A stretch of 64,000 bases of DNA, from contig NZ_CP025085.1 in assembly GCF_002847015.1 (NCBI RefSeq), forward strand, positions 62,001 to 126,000, read 5' to 3'. Each line of letters opens with the position of its first letter. The stretch's first letter is position 1. Origin of the DNA: Prodigiosinella confusarubida (GTDB taxonomy: Bacteria; Pseudomonadota; Gammaproteobacteria; Enterobacterales; Enterobacteriaceae). The notes under the pieces were generated by a model. The model searched no databases. It was not told where the DNA came from and worked only from the letters and a program-made list of their open reading frames with translations. A program made the translations under genes and the position numbers. This document shows positions 22,764 through 33,465 of the stretch, one piece after another.

Positions 22764-23693
22764 TCAGGCAGGATGATACTGATAGGGGTGGCCTAATGCA
22801 GAGCCTTGCACACCATGTTCCAGCAAATAGTTGTTGAGTCCAACCATGCCGGTCCAGCGATTTTCACACCACAGTGGGGCCAGCAATGTGGGTCGGCGGG
22901 CACTGGCAGAAATCCGGTGAAAAACAATTTCCGGTGGCGTATACCGAATCATTTCCCCGGCGATTGCCACATAATTTTCCAGTGTCAGTTCCGATAACCG
23001 CCCGGCTCGCCATGCTTTAGCCATAATACTGCCATCCACAATGTGTAGCGGGTGCAGCTTTATCCCCTCAACACCTGTATCAACAACCTGTTGCAGCGTT
23101 GACAGACAACATTTGGCATCTTCTCCAGGCAGACCGACAATAAGATGACAGCAAACCTTTAGGCCACGAATATGGGCACGATAAACCGTTTCCTGGTAGC
23201 AGGAAAAATCATGTCCACGGTTAATACGATGCAACGTTTTATCACTCGCGCTTTGCAATCCCAGTTCCAACCATACCTCATAACCTTGCTCCCGATATCC
23301 GGCCAGTAAATCCAACACAGCGTCCGGGACGCAATCAGGCCGGGTTCCCACACATAATCCAACCATCTCCGCCTGTTCCAGTGCCTGGCAATACATGGAC
23401 TCCAATACCTGAACTTCAGCGTAAGTACTAGTATAGGCTTGAAAGTAAGCCAGATAACGTTTAGCACGATTTACCTTTCCTGCCTGCGTCTCCAGCTGCT
23501 GGGTGATACTAATTTGTTGCATGTGTTCATCCGCAAATGACGCCACATTACAAAATGTACAGCCTCCACGCCCCAGAGTGCCGTCCCGGTTTGGGCAATT
23601 AAACCCACCGTGCAGCGTAAGCTTATGGATCTTTTCCCCATAACGACGCTGAAGGTCACCACCAAACATATTGATTATTTTTTGTAATTGCAT
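22764..23693 (-). CDS. yhcC: Radical SAM protein YhcC
   Basis: A 309-residue radical SAM protein of the YhcC family (TIGR01212 type), similar over its length to E. coli YhcC. The cluster-binding cysteines are Cys33, Cys45 and Cys48 in CPNRDGTLGRGGCTFC, a spacing longer than the classical CxxxCxxC. Other conserved stretches are KRYLAYFQAYTSTYAEVQVL, VGTRPDCVPD and LELGLQSASDKTLHRINRGH. The reaction is unknown; the related Elp3/MiaB-like groups act on tRNA. Divergent from gltB across 679 bp. Confidence 0.94.
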   Translation of the reverse strand: MQLQKIINMFGGDLQRRYGEKIHKLTLHGGFNCPNRDGTLGRGGCTFCNVASFADEHMQQISITQQLETQAGKVNRAKRYLAYFQAYTSTYAEVQVLESMYCQALEQAEMVGLCVGTRPDCVPDAVLDLLAGYREQGYEVWLELGLQSASDKTLHRINRGHDFSCYQETVYRAHIRGLKVCCHLIVGLPGEDAKCCLSTLQQVVDTGVEGIKLHPLHIVDGSIMAKAWRAGRLSELTLENYVAIAGEMIRYTPPEIVFHRISASARRPTLLAPLWCENRWTGMVGLNNYLLEHGVQGSALGHPYQYHPA

Positions 23694-23982
23694 ATTCTGT
23701 TCTTCCCCCGCAGGAACAGCAGCCTACTCTTTCATCTGTTTTACCGCGATGACTATGATCAATCCCGCTCCGGCGCGTTAAAGTGCATGGTTATTCATTT
23801 TTATTGAAAATAAAATCATATCCCAGCCGATTAATTTTTCTTATCCTCCCAGCCGATTTCATTAAAAGATGACGTGAAGATAAAAAACAGTGACATAAAG
23901 TAAAAAATTAGATTCAAACAGAATAAGATGCCGATAAGAGAAGATATAGCAGCATGTCGCGGTCATAATTCATCATTAGCAT

Positions 23983-23998
23983 AGTGATACAGCTCACA
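23983..23998. promoter_or_regulatory. Candidate CRP-binding site
   Basis: AGTGATACAGCTCACA fits TGTGA-N6-TCACA in 9 of 10 core positions. It lies 375 bp before the gltB start and 290 bp before the yhcC start, and about 110-130 bp before the tentative gltB -35. CRP acts at gltBD in E. coli. Confidence 0.45.
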
Positions 23999-24108
23999 TT
24001 TAAATGACTCCTCGTATCTTGCCAACACCTTCTTTTAATTGTAAAAATGCTTATCTTTCATATGAATAAGTAAATATTATCCCTGAAAGTCAGGTTTGAT
24101 ATTGATAT

Positions 24109-24137
24109 TTGACCTGAACAGGGTTTCTCGCTAATTT
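24109..24137 (+). promoter_or_regulatory. Tentative gltB promoter
   Basis: -35 TTGACC (5 of 6), 17-base spacer, -10 TAATTT (weak). If used, transcription would start near 24144 and leave a leader of about 230 nt with two hairpins before gltB. A weak -10 would agree with activator dependence. Confidence 0.3.
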
Positions 24138-24159
24138 GGGAATCCGCTGGAAGCTTTCC

Positions 24160-24180
24160 TGACGAGATGATGTCTCGTCA
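24160..24180 (+). repeat. Hairpin in the gltB leader (1)
   Basis: TGACGAGA, loop TGATG, TCTCGTCA: an 8-bp perfect stem followed by TATTTATG. It could be an operator or a weak attenuator in the leader. Confidence 0.45.
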
Positions 24181-24274
24181 TATTTATGCAGTAAGAAGAA
24201 GACTCCCTCATCAAGCAAGTTATTACCACTTGTGAGATCGTCACGATAGGCCGGAAAAGAGAGCGGCAAAACCC

Positions 24275-24297
24275 ACTGACGCTATATTTACGTCAGT
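24275..24297 (+). repeat. Hairpin in the gltB leader (2)
   Basis: ACTGACG, a 9-base loop, CGTCAGT: a 7-bp perfect stem 75 bp before the gltB start codon. It shares the TGACG core with the first hairpin. Confidence 0.45.
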
Positions 24298-24372
24298 TGG
24301 ATATCGCTCGCACAAAGGTGCCCGCTGACTGGTGGGAGAGAGTCATATAGAGCCTGGGGAGGTTCACTGAAT

Positions 24373-27300
24373 ATGTTGTACGATGCATCCCAAGAGAGAG
24401 ACAACTGTGGTTTCGGATTAATCGCCCATATAGAAGGTGAACCGAGCCATAAAGTAGTGCGTACTGCCATTCACGCGCTTGCCCGTATGCAGCACCGTGG
24501 CGCGATTCTTGCTGACGGCAAGACCGGTGACGGCTGTGGTCTATTGCTTCAGAAACCTGACCGCTTCTTCCGCTTGGTCGCCGAAGAGCATGGTTGGAGG
24601 CTGGCGAAAAATTATGCCGTCGGCATGATGTTCCTTAATAAGGATGAAGAGAAGGCCCGTGCCGCCCGCAAGATTGTAGAAGAAGAGTTGCAGAATGAAA
24701 CCCTTTCTGTGGTTGGCTGGCGCGAAGTGCCCACCAATCCGGATGTCCTGGGTGAAATCGCGTTGTCCTCACTGCCGCGTATTGAACAGATCTTTGTGAA
24801 TGCTCCGGCAGGTTGGCGTCAACGTGATATGGAACGCCGCTTATTCATGGCGCGCCGCCGTATTGAAAAGCGCGTACAAGATAACGATTTCTACGTGTGC
24901 AGCTTCTCCAATGTAGTGAACATCTACAAAGGCCTGTGTATGCCGACGGATCTGCCGCGTTTTTATCTGGATCTGGCAGACCTGCGTATGGAATCAGCCA
25001 TTTGCCTGTTCCATCAACGCTTTTCCACCAATACCGTACCACGCTGGCGTCTGGCTCAACCGTTCCGTTATCTGGCGCACAACGGTGAGATCAACACCAT
25101 TACGGGGAACCGTCAGTGGGCCCGCGCTCGTGCCTACAAATTCAAAACGCCGCTGATCCCGGATCTGCAAGATGCGGCCCCATTTGTGGACGAAACTGGC
25201 TCGGACTCCACCTCGCTGGATAATATGCTGGAACTGTTTCTGGCTGGCGGGATGGATATCGTGCGCGCCATGCGCCTGCTAGTGCCACCGGCATGGCAGA
25301 ACAACCCGGATATGGATCCGGAACTACGTGCTTTCTTCGACTTTAACTCTATGCACATGGAGCCATGGGATGGTCCGGCAGGTCTGGTACTGTCTGATGG
25401 GCGTTATGCTGCCTGTAACCTGGACCGTAACGGTCTGCGTCCAGCACGTTATGTCATCACTAAAGACAAACTGATTACTTGTGCGTCTGAAATTGGTATC
25501 TGGGATTATCAACCGGACGAAGTGATCGAAAAAGGGCGTGTCGGGCCAGGTGAACTGATGGTTATCGATACCCGTAATGGCCGCATCCTGCACTCAGCAG
25601 AAACCGATGATGATCTGAAAAGCCGCCATCCCTACAAAGAGTGGATGGAAAAGAACGTTAAGCGCCTCGTGCCGTTTGAAGAGTTACCTGATGAACAAGT
25701 GGGTAGCCGCGAGCTGGACGATACCATGCTGGAAACCTATCAGAAGCAATTTGGTTATAGCAAAGAAGAGCTGGATCAAATCCTGCGCGTGCTGGGTGAG
25801 AACGGTCAGGAAGCCACCGGTTCCATGGGTGATGACACCCCGTTTGCCGTGCTCTCCAGCCGTCCGCGTATTATTTATGACTATTTTCGCCAACAGTTTG
25901 CCCAGGTGACGAATCCGCCTATCGACCCACTGCGCGAAGCACATGTTATGTCGCTATCAACCTGTATCGGTCGGGAAATGAACGTATTCTGTGAAGCGGA
26001 GGGTCAGGCCCATCGCCTGAGCTTTAAATCACCGATTTTGCTCTACTCCGATTTCAACCAGTTGATCAATCAGGATCAGCAGCATTACCGTGCGGACAGG
26101 ATCGATCTGACGTTCGACCCAAAACAGCAGACGCTACAGGAAACGGTTGAAAAACTGTGCGACGAAGCGGAAAACAAAGTCCGTGACGGCGCAGTATTGC
26201 TGGTACTTTCCGACCGGAGCATCACGCAGGATCACCTGCCAGTACCGGCACCAATGGCGGTAGGCGCCATTCAGAGCCGTCTGGTGGAGAAGAGCCTGCG
26301 TTGCGATGCCAACATCATCGTTGAAACCGCCAGCGCCCGTGATCCACACCATTTTGCGGTACTGCTCGGCTTTGGTGCTACTGCCATTTACCCTTATCTG
26401 GCCTATGAAACACTGGCCCGGATGGTAGATAATCGCACCATCGAGAAACCATACCGTACCGTGATGCTGAACTACCGTAACGGCATCAACAAAGGTCTGT
26501 ACAAGATCATGTCAAAGATGGGCATTTCAACGGTGGCGTCCTACCGCTGTTCCAAACTGTTTGAAGCCGTCGGTTTGCACCAGGATATTTCATCCCTCTG
26601 TTTTCAGGGTGTAGTCAGTCGGATCAGCGGGGCCAACTTCAGTGATTTTGAGCAAGACCTGCTTAATTTGTCAAAACGCGCCTGGTTGAAACGTCATACA
26701 TTGGACCAGGGCGGTTTGCTGAAATTCGTTTACGATGGTGAATACCACACCTACAACCCGGATGTGGTAAAAACGCTACAGGCAGCAGTTCACAGTGGTA
26801 AATACAGTGACTATTTGCAATATGCCAACCTGGTAAACCACCGTCCGGTGGCGACGCTGCGCGATCTCCTGGCGCTACAACCACAGGAAGGAGCGGCCAT
26901 CGCGCTGGACCAGGTGGAACCGGCGACAGAGCTGTTCAAACGTTTTGATACGGCTGCCATGTCTATCGGTGCGCTCAGCCCAGAAGCCCATGAATCACTG
27001 GCTGAAGCCATGAATAGCCTGGGTGGTTTTTCCAATTCCGGTGAAGGTGGCGAAGACCCAGCGCGTTATGGCACCAATAAAGTATCCCGCATCAAGCAGG
27101 TTGCCTCCGGTCGATTTGGCGTTACACCCGCTTATCTGGTCAATGCTGATGTTATCCAGATCAAGGTCGCGCAAGGGGCCAAACCAGGTGAAGGCGGCCA
27201 GTTACCGGGAGATAAAGTAACCCCATATATTGCCAGACTGCGCTATTCAGTGCCCGGCGTTACTCTGATTTCACCACCGCCACATCATGATATTTACTCT

Positions 27301-28833
27301 ATCGAAGATTTGGCTCAGTTGATTTTCGACCTGAAACAGATCAACCCAAAAGCCATGATTTCAGTCAAACTGGTTTCTGAGCCGGGAGTAGGTACTATCG
27401 CCACTGGTGTGGCTAAAGCCTATGCCGATCTGATTACTATTGCCGGCTATGATGGCGGCACCGGCGCCAGCCCGTTAACATCAGTGAAATATGCTGGCTG
27501 TCCGTGGGAGCTTGGTCTGGCAGAAACCCAGCAAGCATTGGTGTCTAACGGTTTACGTCACAAAATCCGTCTGCAGGTGGATGGTGGACTGAAAACCGGT
27601 CTGGATATTATCAAAGCGACCATTCTGGGTGCGGAAAGCTTCGGCTTTGGTACTGGCCCAATGGTAGCTCTCGGCTGTAAATACCTGCGTATCTGTCACC
27701 TGAATAACTGTGCTACAGGTGTTGCCACCCAGGATGAAAAACTGCGTCGCGATCACTATCACGGTCTGCCAGAACGCGTAGTTAACTACTTCAATTTTAT
27801 CGCGCAGGAAACCCGTCTGCTGATGGCCGAGCTAGGTGTAAGTCGTCTGGTCGATTTGATAGGCCGCACTGACCTGCTACTTGAACTGGATGGTTTCACT
27901 GCCAAACAAAACAAGCTGGATCTGTCACCGTTACTGCATACTGCACAACCTCATCCAGGTAAGGCGCTGTACTGTACCGAGAATAATCCGTCATTCGACA
28001 AAGGATTACTCAACAAAGCGCTGGTGGAGCAGGCTCAGTCACATGTCGAATCCAGGCAAGGCAAAGCACTCTATTTCGATATTCGTAATACCGACCGCTC
28101 TGTAGGCGCCACCTTGTCCGGTGTGATTGCTGCACGGCATGGCGACCAGGGACTGGCGAGTGACCCGATCAAGGCTTACTTTAACGGTACAGCCGGGCAA
28201 AGCTTTGGTGTCTGGAACGCTGGTGGCGTTGAGCTGGCTCTGACCGGTGACGCCAACGACTACGTAGGTAAAGGCATGGCGGGCGGTATTATCTCTGTGC
28301 GCCCTCCCGTCGGCTCCGCGTTTCGCAGTCATGAAGCCAGCATTGTCGGCAATACCTGTCTGTATGGTGCCACTGGCGGTAAGCTGTTTGCCGCAGGTCG
28401 TGCCGGAGAACGCTTTGCCGTACGTAACTCCGGTGCGATTACCGTAGTGGAAGGTATCGGCGATAACGGCTGTGAATACATGACTGGAGGTATTGTCTGT
28501 ATTCTGGGCCGCACCGGCGTCAACTTCGGTGCAGGTATGACTGGCGGTTTCTCGTATGTTCTGGACGAAGACGGTGAGTTTCGTAAACGCGTCAACCCAG
28601 AACTTGTGGAAGTGCTGGACGTAGAGAATCTGGCGATTCATGAAGAGCACCTGCGTGGACTAATTACCGAGCATGTTCATCATACCGGCTCCCAGTATGG
28701 CGAAGAGATTCTGGCCAACTGGCCGGCATGGGTATCAAAATTTGCTCTGGTTAAGCCAAAGTCAAGTGATGTGAAAGCGTTGTTGGGTCATCGTAGTCGT
28801 TCCGCAGCTGAGCTGCGGGTACAGGCGCAGTAA
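24373..28833 (+). CDS. gltB: Glutamate synthase (NADPH) large subunit
   Basis: The large GOGAT subunit moves the amide nitrogen of glutamine to 2-oxoglutarate. The 1486-residue product starts MLYDASQERDN, an 11-residue propeptide that is cut so that Cys12 becomes the N-terminal nucleophile of the glutaminase domain. Then come the central domain, the FMN/2-oxoglutarate TIM barrel (GGTGASPL and GLRHKIRLQVDGGLKTG), the 3Fe-4S cysteines (CRICHLNNCATG) and the C-terminal beta-helix with repeated GG turns. A GGGGAGG ribosome-binding site lies about 10 bases upstream. It is the first gene of gltBD. Confidence 0.98.
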   Translation: MLYDASQERDNCGFGLIAHIEGEPSHKVVRTAIHALARMQHRGAILADGKTGDGCGLLLQKPDRFFRLVAEEHGWRLAKNYAVGMMFLNKDEEKARAARKIVEEELQNETLSVVGWREVPTNPDVLGEIALSSLPRIEQIFVNAPAGWRQRDMERRLFMARRRIEKRVQDNDFYVCSFSNVVNIYKGLCMPTDLPRFYLDLADLRMESAICLFHQRFSTNTVPRWRLAQPFRYLAHNGEINTITGNRQWARARAYKFKTPLIPDLQDAAPFVDETGSDSTSLDNMLELFLAGGMDIVRAMRLLVPPAWQNNPDMDPELRAFFDFNSMHMEPWDGPAGLVLSDGRYAACNLDRNGLRPARYVITKDKLITCASEIGIWDYQPDEVIEKGRVGPGELMVIDTRNGRILHSAETDDDLKSRHPYKEWMEKNVKRLVPFEELPDEQVGSRELDDTMLETYQKQFGYSKEELDQILRVLGENGQEATGSMGDDTPFAVLSSRPRIIYDYFRQQFAQVTNPPIDPLREAHVMSLSTCIGREMNVFCEAEGQAHRLSFKSPILLYSDFNQLINQDQQHYRADRIDLTFDPKQQTLQETVEKLCDEAENKVRDGAVLLVLSDRSITQDHLPVPAPMAVGAIQSRLVEKSLRCDANIIVETASARDPHHFAVLLGFGATAIYPYLAYETLARMVDNRTIEKPYRTVMLNYRNGINKGLYKIMSKMGISTVASYRCSKLFEAVGLHQDISSLCFQGVVSRISGANFSDFEQDLLNLSKRAWLKRHTLDQGGLLKFVYDGEYHTYNPDVVKTLQAAVHSGKYSDYLQYANLVNHRPVATLRDLLALQPQEGAAIALDQVEPATELFKRFDTAAMSIGALSPEAHESLAEAMNSLGGFSNSGEGGEDPARYGTNKVSRIKQVASGRFGVTPAYLVNADVIQIKVAQGAKPGEGGQLPGDKVTPYIARLRYSVPGVTLISPPPHHDIYSIEDLAQLIFDLKQINPKAMISVKLVSEPGVGTIATGVAKAYADLITIAGYDGGTGASPLTSVKYAGCPWELGLAETQQALVSNGLRHKIRLQVDGGLKTGLDIIKATILGAESFGFGTGPMVALGCKYLRICHLNNCATGVATQDEKLRRDHYHGLPERVVNYFNFIAQETRLLMAELGVSRLVDLIGRTDLLLELDGFTAKQNKLDLSPLLHTAQPHPGKALYCTENNPSFDKGLLNKALVEQAQSHVESRQGKALYFDIRNTDRSVGATLSGVIAARHGDQGLASDPIKAYFNGTAGQSFGVWNAGGVELALTGDANDYVGKGMAGGIISVRPPVGSAFRSHEASIVGNTCLYGATGGKLFAAGRAGERFAVRNSGAITVVEGIGDNGCEYMTGGIVCILGRTGVNFGAGMTGGFSYVLDEDGEFRKRVNPELVEVLDVENLAIHEEHLRGLITEHVHHTGSQYGEEILANWPAWVSKFALVKPKSSDVKALLGHRSRSAAELRVQAQ

Positions 28834-30261
<1,428 letters not shown>

Positions 30262-30276
30262 CCACGACAAACCAGA

Positions 30277-30312
30277 CAAAAGGCAGCTCAAGCAGTTGCC
30301 TTTTGCTTTTTT
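30277..30312 (+). terminator. Rho-independent terminator of gltBD
   Basis: A 9-bp stem CAAAAGGCA (30277-30285) and TGCCTTTTG (30297-30305) with an 11-base loop, then CTTTTTT. It starts 15 bp after the gltD stop. Confidence 0.9.
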
Positions 30313-30345
30313 GGTACACCCGAAACATGCCCTTCATTCAGATTT

Positions 30346-30756
30346 TCACGATACGGACTGATCAATGACATCCTGCTCTGTCAGCATCGGTGTTTGCTGC
30401 ACAAAATCGTAATAATCAGGTTTGTTATCAATGTAGATTTGAGAAATCATCTGCTTTTCCCCGTCAGGGAACAGGCCAGCAGAGAACTCATAAGTTTCTG
30501 GTTCAAACAGCTTATAAAACAAATGCGTTCCACACTTACTGCAGAAGGCGCGCTCAGCCCAGTCAGAAGAACGATACGATGTAATATTCTCTTCTCCCTC
30601 AATCGTCACGCCATCTGGACACTCAATCGCCATCAGTGGCCCGCTGCCCCACTTTCGGCATACGCCACAATGACAAACACTAACCTCGTGAGTGTATTGC
30701 TCAGGAATAGTTATCGTTACTGCGCCACATAAACAGCTACCTTTGCTGGTTTGCAT
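30346..30756 (-). CDS. GFA-family (DUF636/Mss4-fold) zinc protein
   Basis: A 136-residue member of the GFA family, named after glutathione-dependent formaldehyde-activating enzyme although most members are uncharacterised. Zinc-ligand groups are complete: Cys8-x-Cys10-Gly, Cys28-His-Cys30-x-x-Cys33 and Phe-Cys72-x-x-Cys75-Gly. AGAGG lies 8 bases before the ATG at 30756, so the upstream in-frame TTG at 30774 is not used. It stands alone between gltD and sspB. A role in thiol or formaldehyde handling is only a family-level guess. Confidence 0.88.
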   Translation of the reverse strand: MQTSKGSCLCGAVTITIPEQYTHEVSVCHCGVCRKWGSGPLMAIECPDGVTIEGEENITSYRSSDWAERAFCSKCGTHLFYKLFEPETYEFSAGLFPDGEKQMISQIYIDNKPDYYDFVQQTPMLTEQDVIDQSVS

Positions 30757-30837
30757 CACATGTACCTCTAGCAATGTTAGTAATGGATAAAATTTTACTA
30801 ACCAGGGTATTTCTTTTATTTTTCAATTCACTGGATA

Positions 30838-30869
30838 ATAAAAAAGAGCACTATCGTGTGCCCTTTTTT
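30838..30869 (-). terminator. Terminator of sspA-sspB
   Basis: On the minus strand an 11-bp stem with one mismatch (GGGCAC ... GTGCTC inside A/T arms; 30841-30851 and 30858-30868) is followed by a U-run. It starts about 15 bp after the sspB stop. Confidence 0.8.
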
Positions 30870-30883
30870 ATCATTAGAGACTG

Positions 30884-31375
30884 TTATTTGACAACCCGCA
30901 ATGCCGGCCTTCCGCCCCGGGGGGGCTGTGGTGGGTCATCATTGGGATTACCATCGTCATCTGTTGCTGACGGTTCGTTATCCACCACAGATATCAAAGC
31001 CGTTTTATTCTCATCCTGATCTTCAAGCTCATCAGTAATAGCTTCATAGGCAGGTTCCGGTTCAAACATGGTACCCGCCCCATTTTCGCGGGCATAAACC
31101 GCCATGACCGCCGCCATCGGGACAAAAACTTGACGTGGCACACCACCAAAACGTGCGTTGAAGTGAACGCTATCATCAGCCAGTTCGAGATTACCTACAG
31201 CACGAGGGGCGATATTCAAAACAATCTGCCCATCGCGGGCAAACTCCATCGGCACCTCTACACCCGGGATGCTGACATCTACGACCAGATGTGGTGTCAG
31301 TTGGTTATCCAGCAGCCAGTCATAAAAAGCCCGCAGTAAATACGGACGACGTGGAGATAACTGAGACAACGCCAT
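30884..31375 (-). CDS. sspB: ClpXP adaptor SspB
   Basis: A 163-residue adaptor that binds ssrA tags and the anti-sigma factor RseA fragment and delivers them to ClpXP. The folded dimer domain (about 1-110) has RRPYLLRAFYDWLLDNQLTP and FNARFGGVPRQV. It is followed by an acidic flexible linker and the C-terminal ClpX-binding XB motif, GGRPALRVVK, identical to E. coli. It lies 5 bp after sspA. Confidence 0.97.
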   Translation of the reverse strand: MALSQLSPRRPYLLRAFYDWLLDNQLTPHLVVDVSIPGVEVPMEFARDGQIVLNIAPRAVGNLELADDSVHFNARFGGVPRQVFVPMAAVMAVYARENGAGTMFEPEPAYEAITDELEDQDENKTALISVVDNEPSATDDDGNPNDDPPQPPRGGRPALRVVK

Positions 31376-31380
31376 GTAGT

Positions 31381-32022
31381 TTAACCTCTGGTTTGTAAAC
31401 GGATTTCACGTTCAGCTTCTGTGAGGGAAGCCAGAAACGCATCACGTTCAAAAACACGCGTCATGTAGCCTTTCAGCTCTTTCGCACCAGACCCTACCAG
31501 TTCAATGCCCAACAGCGGCAAACGCCATAACAGTGGAGCCAGATAACAGTCAACCAGACTGAACTCTTCGCTCATAAAATAAGGTGTTTCGTTAAATACC
31601 GGAGCAATGGCCAGTAGCTCTTCACGAAGCTGTTTACGCGCTACATCCGCTTCCTGTGCATTACCCTTCATAACCGTGTTCATCAGGGAATACCAGTCAA
31701 GCTCAATGCGGTGCATCATTAGACGACTGTGACCACGTGCTACCGGATATACCGGCATTAAAGGTGGGTGCGGGAAACGCTCATCAAGATATTCCATGAT
31801 AATGCGCGATTCATATAATGTGAGCTCACGGTCAACCAGTGTTGGCACTGAGCCGTAAGGATTGAGGTCAATAAGATCCTGCGGCAGATTGTCCATGTCT
31901 ACCTGCTCAATTTCGACACTAACCCCTTTTTCTGCCAGCACAATGCGAACCTGATGGCTAAAAATGTCGGATGGACCGGAAAACAGCGTCATTACCGAAC
32001 GTTTGTTGGCAGCGACAGCCAT
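31381..32022 (-). CDS. sspA: Stringent starvation protein A
   Basis: A 213-residue glutathione-transferase-fold protein that binds RNA polymerase and regulates stationary-phase and acid-stress genes; it has no GST activity. The N-terminus AVAANKRSVMTLFSGPSD and the surface pocket residues PHPP in ERFPHPPLMPVYPVARG are conserved. GGAGG is 5 bases before the ATG at 32022, so the longer reading to 32034 is rejected. sspA homologues affect virulence in several enterobacteria. Confidence 0.97.
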   Translation of the reverse strand: MAVAANKRSVMTLFSGPSDIFSHQVRIVLAEKGVSVEIEQVDMDNLPQDLIDLNPYGSVPTLVDRELTLYESRIIMEYLDERFPHPPLMPVYPVARGHSRLMMHRIELDWYSLMNTVMKGNAQEADVARKQLREELLAIAPVFNETPYFMSEEFSLVDCYLAPLLWRLPLLGIELVGSGAKELKGYMTRVFERDAFLASLTEAEREIRLQTRG

Positions 32023-32287
32023 GAAAACCTCCAAGTTTATCGAAAAAATACGGCGAAGAACCGATCGAATATTATCCTGCAGGCCTTGCCGCGTTTAAAT
32101 TTCCTACGGACTGCGGGAAACCGCTGACGACATCTGTCATTTTCTCAAAAATCACCAGCTGGCAAACAGGCACAAAATCGGCAAATAGTGTATCAGATTT
32201 TGTTCGTTTTGTGGGGATATAAGCACGCTTTCATAGTTAACCCCTAATAAATAAAGGTTATTTTTTAGACATTACGTATATCAGGTG
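32023..32287. promoter_or_regulatory. sspA upstream region with a candidate promoter
   Basis: Non-coding between sspA and the rpsI terminator. On the minus strand -35 TTTAAA (32094-32099), a 17-base spacer and -10 GATAAT (32071-32076) would give a leader of about 40 nt for sspA. I see no conserved small ORF or sRNA with its own terminator here. Confidence 0.45.
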
Positions 32288-32315
32288 AAAAAAACCCGGT
32301 GACCAGCACCGGGTT
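32288..32315 (-). terminator. Terminator of rplM-rpsI
   Basis: On the minus strand: an 8-bp stem AACCCGGT / ACCGGGTT with a 7-base loop, followed by six or more U residues (A-run at 32288-32294). Confidence 0.9.
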
Positions 32316-32349
32316 CTTGGCATTAATTCCGCTGCAAAGCAGCCAAAAA

Positions 32350-33207
<858 letters not shown>

Positions 33208-33355
33208 TTACACGTTGGCGAACACCCAAACGCTTCAATAAATAGTGTTGAGGTTCACACGGCTATCTAGTCCAGCAAACCTACCCCTTCGAATAGCTAT
33301 TGCCAGCACGATAAAGTTTCGGGAAAAAAACTTTGTTGTAACGTGGGGTCGCAAG

Positions 33356-33384
33356 ATTATAGAGAAGTCGGTATCAAAGGTCGA
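33356..33384 (-). promoter_or_regulatory. rplM-rpsI promoter
   Basis: On the minus strand: -35 TCGACC (33379-33384), a 17-base spacer and a perfect -10 TATAAT (33356-33361). The start would be near 33349. The leader (33187-33349) contains a small AAAGTTT / AAACTTT hairpin around 33313-33334, a possible site for L13 feedback control. Confidence 0.7.
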
Positions 33385-33416
33385 CCCTTTTTCTATCGTT
33401 TCCCGTAGAAAAAGGG
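33385..33416 (-). terminator. Hairpin between zapE and the rplM promoter
   Basis: An 11-bp perfect stem, CCCTTTTTCTA (33385-33395) and TAGAAAAAGGG (33406-33416), with a 10-base loop. It lies beyond the zapE stop and directly abuts the -35 of rplM. There is no long U-tract after it, so it may be a partial terminator or shield rplM from zapE read-through. Confidence 0.5.
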
Positions 33417-33423
33417 ATCTATT

Positions 33424-33465
33424 TCTATGCAAGGTGGAGCTGGCTCTATGCAAGGTGGGGCTGGC
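33424..33465 (-). repeat. 21-bp tandem duplication of the zapE stop region
   Basis: Two adjacent 21-bp copies differ at one base (TCTATGCAAGGTGGAGCTGGC and the same with G for A at base 15). The copy at 33445-33465 holds the last zapE codons and TAG; the other repeats them in frame after the stop, ending in a second TAG. Confidence 0.93.

Larger units (their letters stand above)
23694..24372. promoter_or_regulatory. Long divergent regulatory region, yhcC / gltB
   Basis: 679 bp without a gene, AT-rich in its first half. Contents I can see: a 12-bp direct repeat (TCCCAGCCGATT at 23821-23832 and 23847-23858), a CRP-like site at 23983-23998, a possible gltB -35/-10 pair at 24109-24137, and two leader hairpins at 24160-24180 and 24275-24297. 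In E. coli the gltBD promoter is controlled from far upstream by Lrp, IHF, CRP and ArgR, so a long region is expected. I could not place Lrp or IHF sites by eye. Confidence 0.6.

Noticed and set aside
24090-24117. Inverted repeat TCAGGT / ACCTGA before gltB
   Set aside because: Six-base arms over a 16-base spacer overlap the tentative -35; too weak to call an operator.
28039-28650. A 203-codon minus-strand open frame
   Set aside because: It is fully antisense to the conserved C-terminal part of gltB and resembles no protein; codon pattern follows gltB.
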